A DNA stretch of 64,000 bases from Corallococcus sp. AS-1-6 (GTDB lineage Bacteria; Myxococcota; Myxococcia; Myxococcales; Myxococcaceae): contig NZ_JAIQDE010000036.1 of assembly GCF_020037015.1 (NCBI RefSeq), positions 1 through 64,000 of the forward strand, in the 5' to 3' direction. The notes beneath the pieces were generated by a model. The model was not told the origin of the DNA. It saw only the letters and a program-made list of their open reading frames with translations, and did not search any database. The position numbers and the translations under genes are program-made. Shown one piece after another: positions 24,999-32,509 of the stretch. Numbering within the stretch: position 1 is the first letter of the stretch; each line of letters opens with the position of its first letter.

Positions 24999-25100
24999 AT
25001 GTTCGCGCCGTTCGTGTGGCTGCCGGCGGTCCTGGTGGGCTCGGCGCTGTTCGGCCACGCGCTCCTCTTCCGCCGGCTCTGGATGGCCCGCGCCCCTTGA
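24999..25100 (+). CDS. Possible 33-residue single-helix membrane peptide
   Basis: A short frame starting 13 bases after the GST stop: MFAPFVWLPAVLVGSALFG, then a short basic end (FRRLWMARAP). It reads as one membrane helix followed by a positive tail, a typical small inner-membrane protein layout. There is only a weak GCGGCGG site before the ATG. Not recognised; it may be a chance frame or the remnant of a larger gene. Confidence 0.35.
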   Translation: MFAPFVWLPAVLVGSALFGHALLFRRLWMARAP

Positions 25101-25152
25101 GGGCCCGCCCGCCCGGATGCCCACCCGGGCCTCGCCAGGGCTCTTATATGAC

Positions 25153-25188
25153 TTGACGGGCATATGAAGCCGTGGGCATATATGGGGC
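25153..25188 (+). promoter_or_regulatory. Promoter and candidate ArsR operator
   Basis: TTGACG at 25153-25158 and CATATA at 25177-25182 (spacing 18) form a plausible sigma-70 promoter. The -10 ends six bases before the ATG at 25189, so the transcript would be leaderless or nearly so. The half-sites CATATG (25161) and CATATATG (25177) in an AT-rich island could bind the ArsR product. Confidence 0.5.
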
Positions 25189-25527
25189 ATGGAATCATCG
25201 TTCGCGATCATCGCGGAGCCGAACCGCCGGGCCATCCTCAGCCTGCTGGCGGCGTCGGAGCACTCCGTGGGCGAAATCGAGCACCAACTGCGGATGCCCC
25301 AGACGTCGGTGTCCAAGCACCTGCGCGTGCTGCGCGACGCCGGCTTCGTGGAGTCGCGCGTCGACGCGCAACGGCGCGTCTATCGCATCCGGCCCGAGCC
25401 GCTCATGGAGGTCGATGAATGGCTCGCGCCATTCCGGCGCTTCTGGACGCTCCACGTGGACGCGCTCGAACGCCATCTCGACCGGATGGACCAGGAACCC
25501 GAACCCAGGAAGGGAAAGAAGCGATGA
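25189..25527 (+). CDS. ArsR-family (SdpR-like) transcriptional regulator
   Basis: A 112-residue winged helix protein: AEPNRRAILSLLAASEHSV, recognition helix MPQTSVSKHLRVLRDAGFV, then wing VDAQRRVYRI. It lacks the CxC metal site of metal-sensing ArsR proteins, placing it with the SdpR/metabolite type that is commonly paired with SRPBCC genes. The ATG is only six bases from a -10-like element, so leaderless translation is likely. Its stop overlaps the SRPBCC gene by four bases. It is probably the repressor of this four-gene operon. Confidence 0.88.
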   Translation: MESSFAIIAEPNRRAILSLLAASEHSVGEIEHQLRMPQTSVSKHLRVLRDAGFVESRVDAQRRVYRIRPEPLMEVDEWLAPFRRFWTLHVDALERHLDRMDQEPEPRKGKKR

Positions 25528-26090
25528 GCCACCGTGCGAAGTACACCCCCGGCCCCGCGGCCGGAGCCAGGGTCCAGAAGGAAGGCGACAAGTGGACGCT
25601 CGTCCTCGTCCGGGACCTGCGTCATCCCCCGGCGAAGGTGTGGCAGGCGTTGACCGACCCCGCGCACCTGGCCGAGTGGGCGCCGTTCGACGCGGACCGG
25701 AGCATGGCCAGCGTGGGGCCGGTGAAGCTCTCGACGGTCGGAGCGCCGACGCCGCAGGTCTCGGAGACCGCCGTGAAGCGGGCGGAGGCGCCGAAGCTGC
25801 TCGAGTACAGTTGGGGGCCGCAGGACCTGCGCTGGGAGCTGGAGCCGACGGGCGCTGGCGGCACGCGGCTCACGCTCTGGCACAACATCGACCGCAACTT
25901 CATCTCGTGGGGCGCCGCGGGCTGGCACATCTGCTTCGACGTCCTGGACCACCACCTCGCGAGCGACCCGGTGGGCCGCATCGTGGGGCCCGCCGCGATG
26001 CAGTACGACTGGCAGCGCCTGACCACCGAGTACGCGGAGCAGTTCGGGGTCCAGAGTCCCGCCTGGAAGGCCAGCAACCCGAAGCAGTGA
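25524..26090 (+). CDS. SRPBCC (AHSA1-like) domain protein
   Basis: A 188-residue START/Bet v1-fold protein. The typical opening RDLRHPPAKVWQALTDPAHLAEWAP is followed by curved strands and a closing helix with a WQRLTTEYAEQFG segment. The WHICFDVLDHHL segment is usual for the AHSA1-like branch paired with ArsR genes. The fold binds hydrophobic ligands in a cavity; no enzyme activity can be deduced. It is translationally coupled to the ArsR gene (ATGA) and followed after 11 bp by a DoxX gene. Confidence 0.85.
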   Translation: MSHRAKYTPGPAAGARVQKEGDKWTLVLVRDLRHPPAKVWQALTDPAHLAEWAPFDADRSMASVGPVKLSTVGAPTPQVSETAVKRAEAPKLLEYSWGPQDLRWELEPTGAGGTRLTLWHNIDRNFISWGAAGWHICFDVLDHHLASDPVGRIVGPAAMQYDWQRLTTEYAEQFGVQSPAWKASNPKQ

Positions 26091-26101
26091 AGGAGCCCAC
26101 C

Positions 26102-26539
26102 ATGGAATCGACCCTGCCGAAGCCGGCGCTCGTCGCCGCCAGACCGTCCCCCAAAGCCGTGACCGTCGTCTTCTGGATCGCCACCGTGCTCTTCTGCCTG
26201 CAGATGGGATTCACCGCCTACGCGCAGTTGAGCCTGAAGGACGCGGCGGATGGGTTCGTGCACCTTGGCTTCCCCAGCTACTTCCGGGTGGAGCTGGCGT
26301 GGGCCAAGGTCCTCGGGGTGCTGGTGCTGCTCGCGCCGGTGCCGTGGCGCCTCAAGGAGTGGGCCTACGCCGGCTTCGCCATCAACCTCGTCTCGGCGCT
26401 CATCGCCCACTTCGCGGTGGGGGATGGCCCGCAGGCATGGGCCTTCGCGGCGGGCACCAGCGTGCTCTGGGGGCTCTCCTACGTCTCCTGGCGCGGCCTC
26501 CAGGCCGCCGCCCGTCCGCCGGAGGCTGTCCATGGGTAG
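26102..26539 (+). CDS. DoxX-like membrane protein
   Basis: A 145-residue inner-membrane protein with four helices (about 20-38, 65-80, 88-108, 112-128). GFVHLGFPSYFRVELAWAKVLGVLVLL is cut here as the family signature region: residues around HLGFPSYF and AKVLGV match DoxX-like proteins of the DoxX_2 group. Some relatives take part in quinone-linked redox defence, but function is generally unassigned. It is the third gene of the ArsR operon; an AGGAG-type site lies in the 11-bp gap before it. Confidence 0.82.
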   Translation: MESTLPKPALVAARPSPKAVTVVFWIATVLFCLQMGFTAYAQLSLKDAADGFVHLGFPSYFRVELAWAKVLGVLVLLAPVPWRLKEWAYAGFAINLVSALIAHFAVGDGPQAWAFAAGTSVLWGLSYVSWRGLQAAARPPEAVHG

Positions 26540-26972
26540 CCGCGGCAGTGAGCCCGTCTCTGGAGAGGCCGCCTCCCGGCTCATCGAACAGCGGCTCGTT
26601 GATTTGGGGGACTGGAGGGCGGAGACCCTGGCCCGCATGCGGACGCTCCTCCGGGAAGCGGACTCGGAGCTGACCGAGGAGTGGAAGTGGAGCAACCCGG
26701 TCTGGTCGCACCACGGAATCATCTGCACCGGGGAGTCGTACAAGAAGGCCGTGAAGCTCACGTTCCCGAAGGGGGCCAGCCTCCCGGACCCGAAGGGCCT
26801 CTTCAACTCCAGCCTGGAGGGCAACGTGCGACGGGCCATCGACATCCATGAAGGGGAGACCGTCGACGCGCGCGCGTTCAAGGCGCTCGTGAAGGCCGCG
26901 GTGGCGCTCAACCTCGACAGCAAGAGCAAGCCGAAGGCCTCGGTGGCCAAGCGCAAGCAGGCTCCCCGGTAG
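26532..26972 (+). CDS. DUF1801 (YdhG-like) domain protein
   Basis: A 146-residue soluble protein. The DUF1801 core runs from about residue 20 to 115: ELTEEWKWSNPVWSHHGIIC, then YKKAVKLTFPKGASLPDP and FNSSLEGNVRRAIDIHEGE. This is the YdhG/YjbR-like ferredoxin-type fold with no confirmed activity. A Lys-rich tail (SKSKPKASVAKRKQ) follows. It overlaps the DoxX gene by eight bases and closes the operon. Confidence 0.85.
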   Translation: MGSRGSEPVSGEAASRLIEQRLVDLGDWRAETLARMRTLLREADSELTEEWKWSNPVWSHHGIICTGESYKKAVKLTFPKGASLPDPKGLFNSSLEGNVRRAIDIHEGETVDARAFKALVKAAVALNLDSKSKPKASVAKRKQAPR

Positions 26973-27046
26973 CGAAGCGCTGCCCGGAAAGGCTCGCTCT
27001 TGTGAGAGGCTTGGCGGGCAGCCGCATCCTCTCGCAGGAGAACCTG

Positions 27047-27541
27047 ATGCTTCGTCCCGCTCTCCCGAAGCCCTTCATGGCGTGGCCCCTGGTTACCGTG
27101 CTGGTGGCGCTGGGGGCCCTGTTGCTCGCGCCGCCCGCCTGGGCGGAGAAGCCTGACAGGCCCACGTCCCGGCCCGCGGACCGGCACTACATCCGGAAGG
27201 TCGACCAGTCCTCCGTCGCCAAGGACAAGAACACGGTCGTTGAATCACGGGTCGACGTCAGCCGGGACGTGAAGGAGATCAACGACGGCAAGGCGAAGAA
27301 GGGCAAGGAGTCCGGGACCGTGACCTGGACGCTCAACGGCCGGACCTACGGGGCCCATGACAATGGTACGCTCTATCCCATCCGAGGCGCCGGGTTCCAT
27401 GAGTTGAACCGCTCGGCCTTCAAGGCCCTGGGGGTCTACAACAAGTTCGACGACACCCCGCGCGCCAGGGAGATCCTGGACAAGATGGGGACGTCGCAGA
27501 GCGACAGGAAAGACGCGCTCAAGGCCTACAAAGCGGGCTGA
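27047..27541 (+). CDS. Secreted hypothetical protein, possible effector
   Basis: A 164-residue exported protein. The signal peptide is clear: a hydrophobic stretch at 12-30 with cleavage after AWA (residue 33). The mature part is basic and hydrophilic, with a Lys/Asp/Val-rich middle and a compact C-terminal domain (NGRTYGAHDNGTLYPIRGAG, then SAFKALGVYNKFDDTPRA). I do not recognise the family with certainty; the C-terminal pattern recalls the ends of polymorphic toxins. An AGGAG site precedes the ATG. An acidic 142-residue gene follows after 11 bp, which fits an effector/immunity pair but does not prove it. Confidence 0.65.
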   Translation: MLRPALPKPFMAWPLVTVLVALGALLLAPPAWAEKPDRPTSRPADRHYIRKVDQSSVAKDKNTVVESRVDVSRDVKEINDGKAKKGKESGTVTWTLNGRTYGAHDNGTLYPIRGAGFHELNRSAFKALGVYNKFDDTPRAREILDKMGTSQSDRKDALKAYKAG

Positions 27542-27552
27542 GGGGAAGAGAC

Positions 27553-27981
27553 ATGCCGCCGGAAAGACAGGTTGTCGGATTCATCGCGCGGGGGGCCGTG
27601 GGTGAAGGACGCCTCTTCGAGAGCATCGGCCGCGCGCTCGGTCTTCCTCCCGAGGCCGTGGCGCGCTTCGACGTGGACGGCCCCGCGGAGGCCGCGGTGC
27701 TCGTGGAGACCGCGCTCCGGGCCTCCGGGTTCCGCACGGATGTGACGCTCTACATCGATGCCTCGCGCGCTCGCGCGCTCACCTCGGTGGAGGTGGCCAC
27801 CCGGGTCGCGCCCCTGCTCGGGGAAGAGGTCCTGGTCTCGCCTCCCGCGGACGACCCGGCGGTCGCCACCTCCTGGTTCCTCATCACCCCCGGAGGCGAG
27901 CGCTTCCGGGCCCGTGAAGCCTCGCCGGGGAATGACAGCGATTGCGTGGAGATCGACCGGGCTTCCCTTCGCCCCGGGTAG
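27553..27981 (+). CDS. Acidic hypothetical protein, possible cognate immunity protein
   Basis: A 142-residue cytosolic protein with no signal peptide, rich in Asp/Glu. It has alternating strands and helices (VVGFIARGAVGEGRLFESIGR at the start, then FRTDVTLYIDASRARALTSV and ATSWFLITPGGERFRARE). Not recognised. A strong GAGGGGAAGAG site lies in the 11-bp gap after the secreted gene, so the two are one operon. Small, acidic and paired with a basic secreted protein, it has the usual profile of an immunity factor; this is inference only. Confidence 0.6.
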   Translation: MPPERQVVGFIARGAVGEGRLFESIGRALGLPPEAVARFDVDGPAEAAVLVETALRASGFRTDVTLYIDASRARALTSVEVATRVAPLLGEEVLVSPPADDPAVATSWFLITPGGERFRAREASPGNDSDCVEIDRASLRPG

Positions 27982-27989
27982 CGGACCCG

Positions 27990-29456
27990 CTACGGCCGGG
28001 TGACGTGGACGAGGCTGGTCATCGCGTCCACGTAAAGGGTCGTGTCATCGGCGTACAGCGGCAGCAGCGGGGTGACCGACACCTGGTTCAGCTTCGTCTT
28101 GCGGAGCTGCCGCGTGGCCGGGTCCTTGAACACGGCGAACGGGACATCCTGGATGACATAGGGCTCGCCATCCACGTGTCCGATGATCATCAGCACATGG
28201 CCGGGGACGACGACGAGGTCACCCACCTCCGCCTGCCTCAGTGCGCGCACCCGCTCGGCGTGTGAGTCCCGCGCGGTGAAGAGGCGGTGGTTCAGCGCCG
28301 CGCTCCTCCCCTGCAGCCCGGAGTTGGGCGCCAGGAGCAGCCCCATGCTGCGGTACACCTCGCTGGTCAGACCGCTGCAGTCCCGCGCGTTGAACTGGTG
28401 CCCCCAGCCGTAGCGCTCGCCGAGGAACTTGAAGGACTGGCGGAGGATGTTGGCGCGCGTCAGTGGCAGATGGCCCGGCGCGGTGTCGGCGGTCCGGCGG
28501 AGCAGGGCGCTCTGGAAGGCCAGCGAGCCGTCCTGCGCGCGCACCGGCAGCAGCACCGGCCACGATGCATAGCTGCTGGCGCCGTTGACGGGCTCGCCGG
28601 GCGCCACGTCGGCCCGCGGCAGCGCGACCCCCATGTCGAGCTCGAGCTCCGACACCTCCGGCGCCTCCGGCGTGAAGACCGTGCGCACCTGGTCACCCGT
28701 GACGACGCGCCCGGGCTCCTTCGCGACGTAGGAGAACACCGCGTCCGCCGTGCCTTCCGCGATGTCGCCGCGCTTGACCCACGCCGGCCCCTGCGTCGTC
28801 TGGACGAACAGCCATTGCTGGTCCGCGCTGGTGTGCGCGATGACGACCGGCTCCCCCGGGAACAGGACGCCGGCCTGCAGGCTCTCGTAGTCGCGCAGGT
28901 CCTCCGAAGCGAAGAGGCGCAGGTCGGACGGCAGCGACCGCAGGTGCGTGCGCCGCACGCTGAGGCCGTAACGCGCGGCGGAGGTTTCGGGGATCTGCCC
29001 GGTCGCGGTGTTCTGACGGAGCTCATCGAGCATCGCCGCCGTCACCGGCCGGCCTTGCTCGTCGATGACCGCCTGGATGGGCGTCCGCTGCGCATCCCCG
29101 ACCCAACCGGCGACCTGCGCCCGCGTCAGCGTGGCCGGCAAGGCCTTCAGGTCGAGCAGGCCGCCCTCCGGAGCGAACGCGCGCATGCGCTTCGCCGCCA
29201 CCTGATCGGCATCGAGCAGCACCGCATCGGGAGACGGCGCGCGGCGGATCCAGAACTCGGGCGTCAGCATGTCCTCGCTGAACGCCGGCACCCCGGACGG
29301 AGACACGGCGAGCGCGGACGGCGCGGCACAGGCGGTGAGGTTGGCGGAGGCCCCCATCACCGCGAGGAGGAGCGCCCGCGTGCGCCACGTCCGGGCGGCG
29401 GTCCGGCGCGCTGTCGCACGGGGCGGGGGAGGAGCGGGGAAGGTCAGGCGGCTCAT
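27990..29456 (-). CDS. SH3-domain NlpC/P60 (C40) peptidase lipoprotein
   Basis: A 488-residue exported cell-wall peptidase. A long basic n-region leads to the lipobox NLTAC with Cys43. Residues about 150-330 form SH3-like modules (YGLSVRRTHLRSLPSD, then VFPGEPVVIAHTS-type strands and WVKRGDI). The catalytic NlpC/P60 domain holds Cys360 in FNARDCSGLTSEVYRSMG and the His in VVPGHVLMIIGHVDG. The order SH3, SH3, NlpC/P60 is that of YkfC-type enzymes cutting between D-glutamate and diaminopimelate in peptidoglycan peptides. It converges with the 142-residue gene with only an 8-bp gap. A frame running upstream past the ATG has no homology. Confidence 0.87.
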   Translation of the reverse strand: MSRLTFPAPPPPRATARRTAARTWRTRALLLAVMGASANLTACAAPSALAVSPSGVPAFSEDMLTPEFWIRRAPSPDAVLLDADQVAAKRMRAFAPEGGLLDLKALPATLTRAQVAGWVGDAQRTPIQAVIDEQGRPVTAAMLDELRQNTATGQIPETSAARYGLSVRRTHLRSLPSDLRLFASEDLRDYESLQAGVLFPGEPVVIAHTSADQQWLFVQTTQGPAWVKRGDIAEGTADAVFSYVAKEPGRVVTGDQVRTVFTPEAPEVSELELDMGVALPRADVAPGEPVNGASSYASWPVLLPVRAQDGSLAFQSALLRRTADTAPGHLPLTRANILRQSFKFLGERYGWGHQFNARDCSGLTSEVYRSMGLLLAPNSGLQGRSAALNHRLFTARDSHAERVRALRQAEVGDLVVVPGHVLMIIGHVDGEPYVIQDVPFAVFKDPATRQLRKTKLNQVSVTPLLPLYADDTTLYVDAMTSLVHVTRP

Positions 29457-29735
29457 GGGGTCTGCTCGAGGAACGAACTCCCGGTGGGGGCTATTTCGTA
29501 CCCGCGCCGCGTCCTCTCCGGGCGTCAGGCGCGAGCCCCTGGTGACTGGCGCCAGCCTCCTGGTGACCGCGGTCATCAGGGCGCGGGCCCATCCCGAGAG
29601 GCCCCTCCCGCCAACTCCTTGAATCCACAGGCGGGCATGGGCCGCACCGGGCGGCCTGAGCCCGGCATGCCGGGTGCAGTAGGGGAGGGAATCGCTGTAC
29701 TGCTCCCCCTTCGCCGTACTCCAGAGGTTCCCGCC

Positions 29736-30902
29736 ATGGCCCGTCGCATCGGTTCGTCCCTGCCCCGCTCCGCCACCTTCCCGAGCCCCACGGTGTCCCA
29801 GCCGAAGCCGCCGGCGCGCGCGTCGACGCTCCCCGCCTCGACGACGGCCACGAAGCCCACGGCCACGAAGCCCACGGCGACGACGACGCCCGCGACGACG
29901 GCCACGAAGCCCACGGCGACGACGCCCGCGACGAACACGGCGACGCCGCCGAAGCACGCGGCGGCTCCCGAGGGCCAGCCCTCCTACAGCCCCTGGGAGC
30001 TGAGCTCGGGCGCCTCGGACGTGGCGGTGAGCGGCGGTGACAACAAGCTCACGGCGCCCGCGGGCGCGAAGCAGAACATGTTCCTCGACAAGCCGGGCCG
30101 GCCCTTCGAGAAGGACACCTTCGGCGGCGGCCGGCTGAGCGGCAACGTGGGCTCGATGCAGGCCTCCACCACCAGCCACAGCGGCGGTGGCGTGCACCAC
30201 TACTCGGCCGAGGCCGAGCTGCAGGGCCCCAACGCCTCCTACGCGTGGCAGAAGTCGCACGCGGGCCGGATGGGCGTGTCGAGCGCGCAGGTCACCGGCG
30301 AGGCCAACATGTTCAAGGCGCAGGCCCAGGCCGGCGTGTCGGCGGACACGAACGCGCACGCCTACACCGCCGCGCTGACGGCGAAGGCGGAGACGGGCGT
30401 GGGCGTCACGGCGAGCGCGAACCACGACTTCAACCGGCACGTGGGCGGCTACGTGAAGGGTGAGGCGAAGGCCGGCGCCTCCGCCTACGCCGAGGGCGTG
30501 GCCACGCTCGACCCGAGGACGGCCACGGCGATGGTCTCCGGCCAGGTGGGCGCGGGCGCCACGGCGGGCGCGTACGCCACGGCGGGCGGGCACGTGGGCC
30601 GGGTGCACGGCTCGGTCACCGCGGGCGCGGTGGCGGGCGCGTCCGCCCAGGCCGGCGGCACGTTCGGCCTGGAGAATGGCTTCCTCAAGCAGTCGGCGGA
30701 CGTGAACACCGCCCTGGGCCTGGGCACCCACGTGAAGTCGGACGTGGCGGTCGACCTGCGTCACCACCTCAAGCCGGGCATCGCGTCGGGCCTGCGCCCC
30801 GCCCTCGGCACCGCCATGGGCGCGCCCGCCCCCGCGATCGCCATCGAGCCCGAGAAGTCGGGCATCGAGAAGCTCTTCGCCAAGGCCTTCGGCCGGGAGT
30901 GA
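29736..30902 (+). CDS. Ala/Gly/Thr-rich repetitive hypothetical protein
   Basis: A 388-residue protein in three parts. Residues 1-75 are low complexity with TKPTAT and TPATT repeats. Residues 80-150 have SYSPWELSSGASDVAVSGGD. Residues 150-370 are Ala/Gly-rich with short repeating blocks such as AQAGVSADTNAHAYTAAL and GQVGAGATAGAYATAGGHVG, suggestive of long amphipathic stacking. There is no Sec signal peptide. Not recognised. The C-terminal 25 residues (EPEKSGIEKLFAKAFG) form an amphipathic helix. It may be a non-classically secreted matrix or effector-type protein; evidence is composition alone. It stands alone, divergent from the NlpC/P60 gene across 279 bp in which nothing else is seen. 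Confidence 0.65.
   Translation: MARRIGSSLPRSATFPSPTVSQPKPPARASTLPASTTATKPTATKPTATTTPATTATKPTATTPATNTATPPKHAAAPEGQPSYSPWELSSGASDVAVSGGDNKLTAPAGAKQNMFLDKPGRPFEKDTFGGGRLSGNVGSMQASTTSHSGGGVHHYSAEAELQGPNASYAWQKSHAGRMGVSSAQVTGEANMFKAQAQAGVSADTNAHAYTAALTAKAETGVGVTASANHDFNRHVGGYVKGEAKAGASAYAEGVATLDPRTATAMVSGQVGAGATAGAYATAGGHVGRVHGSVTAGAVAGASAQAGGTFGLENGFLKQSADVNTALGLGTHVKSDVAVDLRHHLKPGIASGLRPALGTAMGAPAPAIAIEPEKSGIEKLFAKAFGRE
29841..29945 (+). repeat. Short imperfect repeats coding for TKPTAT
   Basis: ACGAAGCCCACGGC recurs three times, interspersed with GACGACGCC units, inside the gene at 29736-30902. The stretch is prone to slippage and probably varies in copy number among strains. Confidence 0.75.
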
Positions 30903-30920
30903 CCTGCCCAAGGCCGAGGG

Positions 30921-31187
30921 CTAGTTACAGGGCGCGCCGCAGGTGCCAGCCCCGCGCGCCTGACATGCCGCCGTGTTGATGCAGAACTGGCCATCACCCG
31001 TGCAGCACCCGAGCAACCGCGACGACTCGTCCGTGGTCTGGTCCGGAACCGCGCTGCTGGGGCCGGTCGACACAAGCACGGCCTCTTCGTTCGCCACGGC
31101 CTCGCCCGGGGCAAACTGAGAGGAGACAGCCATTCCCACCACGAAGGCAAAACTCAGGGCAACTCCGGAAAAAAGCGTCCGCAGCAT
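30921..31187 (-). CDS. Secreted cysteine-rich small protein
   Basis: An 88-residue precursor. The signal peptide is clear (hydrophobic 7-23, cleavage probably after GEAVA near residue 33). The mature C-terminus is a 30-residue six-cysteine module: GCCTGDGQFCINTAACQ, then GTCGAPCN, with spacing CC-x6-C-x5-C-x7-C-x3-C. That suggests three disulphides or a metal knot. Not recognised; bacteriocin, signalling or structural roles are all open. AGGAG lies eight bases before the ATG. A well-formed promoter with an overlapping 9-bp-arm palindrome precedes it, so the gene is probably tightly repressed. The surrounding DNA is less GC-rich than the rest. Confidence 0.72.
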   Translation of the reverse strand: MLRTLFSGVALSFAFVVGMAVSSQFAPGEAVANEEAVLVSTGPSSAVPDQTTDESSRLLGCCTGDGQFCINTAACQARGAGTCGAPCN

Positions 31188-31218
31188 CTGATGCTCCTTG
31201 GGTTGAGAGGCGTGTGGG

Positions 31219-31254
31219 ATGATACTCCCAGTGCGTCTTGCAATCCAAGACGCA
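31219..31254 (-). promoter_or_regulatory. Promoter with overlapping palindromic operator for the Cys-rich gene
   Basis: On the minus strand, -35 TTGGAT (31248-31243) and -10 TATCAT (31224-31219) are 18 bases apart. This places the transcript start about 25 bases before the ATG. A perfect palindrome TGCGTCTTG-CAATC-CAAGACGCA (31232-31254) covers the -35 and most of the spacer, the classic position of a repressor site. Confidence 0.6.
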
Positions 31255-31321
31255 AACGTCTGGTTTGAGTGGTCGAATGTGGATGTATTTTGGTGGTGGG
31301 CGCGAATGACACGCTGCGAAG

Positions 31322-32074
31322 TCAGGTCTTGCCGTAGCGGCGGAGGGCCTCGTTGAAGTCGATCCGGCGCGCGCGCAGCAGTCCACCCGCCAGGGGCTCT
31401 GCTGCGTCGACGTCCACGTAGTCGAGCTTCCACGCGAAGCCGAGTGCCGGGTCGAGCCGGTCGACGATGAGGTCGAAGGTGTATGCGGGGCCCTTCGTGG
31501 CCACCAACCAATGCACATTGTCGTGTGCGTCCGAGATGCTTGAGAGATCCCCAGGCTTGGACACACGGTCGATGCTCGGGCGCAGCACCAGGTGCTGGGG
31601 CTGACTCTCGACGCGTTCGAAGTGACGCAGGTGGAACTCTCCGCCGAGCACCACGTGCATGGACACCATGTTTTGATGTCCGTGCGGCACGATGGCCCGG
31701 CCTTGAGCCAGCCCGAAGAGCTTCGTGCCAAAGACGCGCGGCAGCCCTTCGATCCTGGGCAATGGCGCGGACGTCACACCGGCCCGGTCATCGGGCAGTT
31801 CGAGGCCCGGCTTCAGGCGGTCCGCGTCGATGGCCCGAACAAGCTCGGAGAGGGGAACCCTGGCAAAGAGCGCCTCGACCTGCTGCTGCCATTCCCGAGG
31901 CTCGAGCCGCCGGTCATGGACATCCGAACAGAGTTGATGGACGCGGGAGAGCCAGGCCTGGACCTCCTTGCGTACCGGCTCTGCGAGCGCGTCCTGCCGC
32001 AGGAGCAGTGGCAGCAGGGCATAGCCCGTCAGTGCTTGTAGCAGGACCTCTCGTCGTGTCGCGGGCTGAGACAT
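31322..32074 (-). CDS. Tat-exported cupin-domain protein
   Basis: A 250-residue protein with a twin-arginine leader: TRREVLLQALTG, hydrophobic stretch, cleavage after ALA near residue 32. After a helical segment (residues 33-95) comes a cupin barrel. The first motif is PHGHQNMVSMHVVLGGEF, with two histidines and a downstream Glu. The second is ISDAHDNVHWLVA, a layout like cysteine-dioxygenase-type cupins. Tat export fits a protein that must bind its metal before secretion. The reaction is unknown. It lies upstream of the Cys-rich peptide gene on the same strand with its own gap of 134 bp, so a functional link is possible but unproved. Confidence 0.68.
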   Translation of the reverse strand: MSQPATRREVLLQALTGYALLPLLLRQDALAEPVRKEVQAWLSRVHQLCSDVHDRRLEPREWQQQVEALFARVPLSELVRAIDADRLKPGLELPDDRAGVTSAPLPRIEGLPRVFGTKLFGLAQGRAIVPHGHQNMVSMHVVLGGEFHLRHFERVESQPQHLVLRPSIDRVSKPGDLSSISDAHDNVHWLVATKGPAYTFDLIVDRLDPALGFAWKLDYVDVDAAEPLAGGLLRARRIDFNEALRRYGKT

Positions 32075-32509
32075 GTCCGGGCAGGGAAGCAGGGGGCATG
32101 CCAGCCTTACGGCCGATATTTTCGAAGTAGGGGGCCGACTCCAGGCGCTCTCCTGCTGGCGAGCAGCCACAGGCGCGGGCCGCCGCCCGCGCATTCGCTG
32201 CTCGGGCAAGGCACGCCGCCTGCCGGACCGAGTACTCGGTGCCCGAGCGGAAGGGAACGGTCATCGACGCGAAGCCGTTGAGCGGGTCGCGCACCCAGGT
32301 GACGCAGTCGCGAGCGTCGGCCTTGGCGAACCGCCTGGCCGCGCCCGCGCCGAAGCCGTAGCCGCGAGCCCCCCGCCGTGCTACCCCTGCGCCAGCCACT
32401 TGACGCTCCGATGGCGGTGCGACGCTTCGTCGCGACCGTAGGGTGTCCTCGGGTGGCATCCGCCGGCTGGCGCCTCCCGGGTCACGACCCCGTTGTTGCT
32501 GGAGGCCCC
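32075..32509. other. 435-bp stretch without a convincing gene
   Basis: On the minus strand a frame from about 32459 runs through this stretch and into the cupin gene. It encodes DCVTWVRDPLNGFASMTV, FRSGTEYSVRQAACLARA and a Cys pair, which looks like protein but lacks a clean start and ends inside another gene. It may be a decayed small secreted protein gene. Apart from a GGAGG ribosome binding site for the next gene at 32501-32505, nothing else is seen. Confidence 0.35.

Noticed and set aside
29457-30911. N-terminal extension of the NlpC/P60 protein across the neighbouring gene
   Set aside because: The extension is antisense to the Ala/Gly-rich gene and low complexity; the lipoprotein signal at 29456 gives a natural start.
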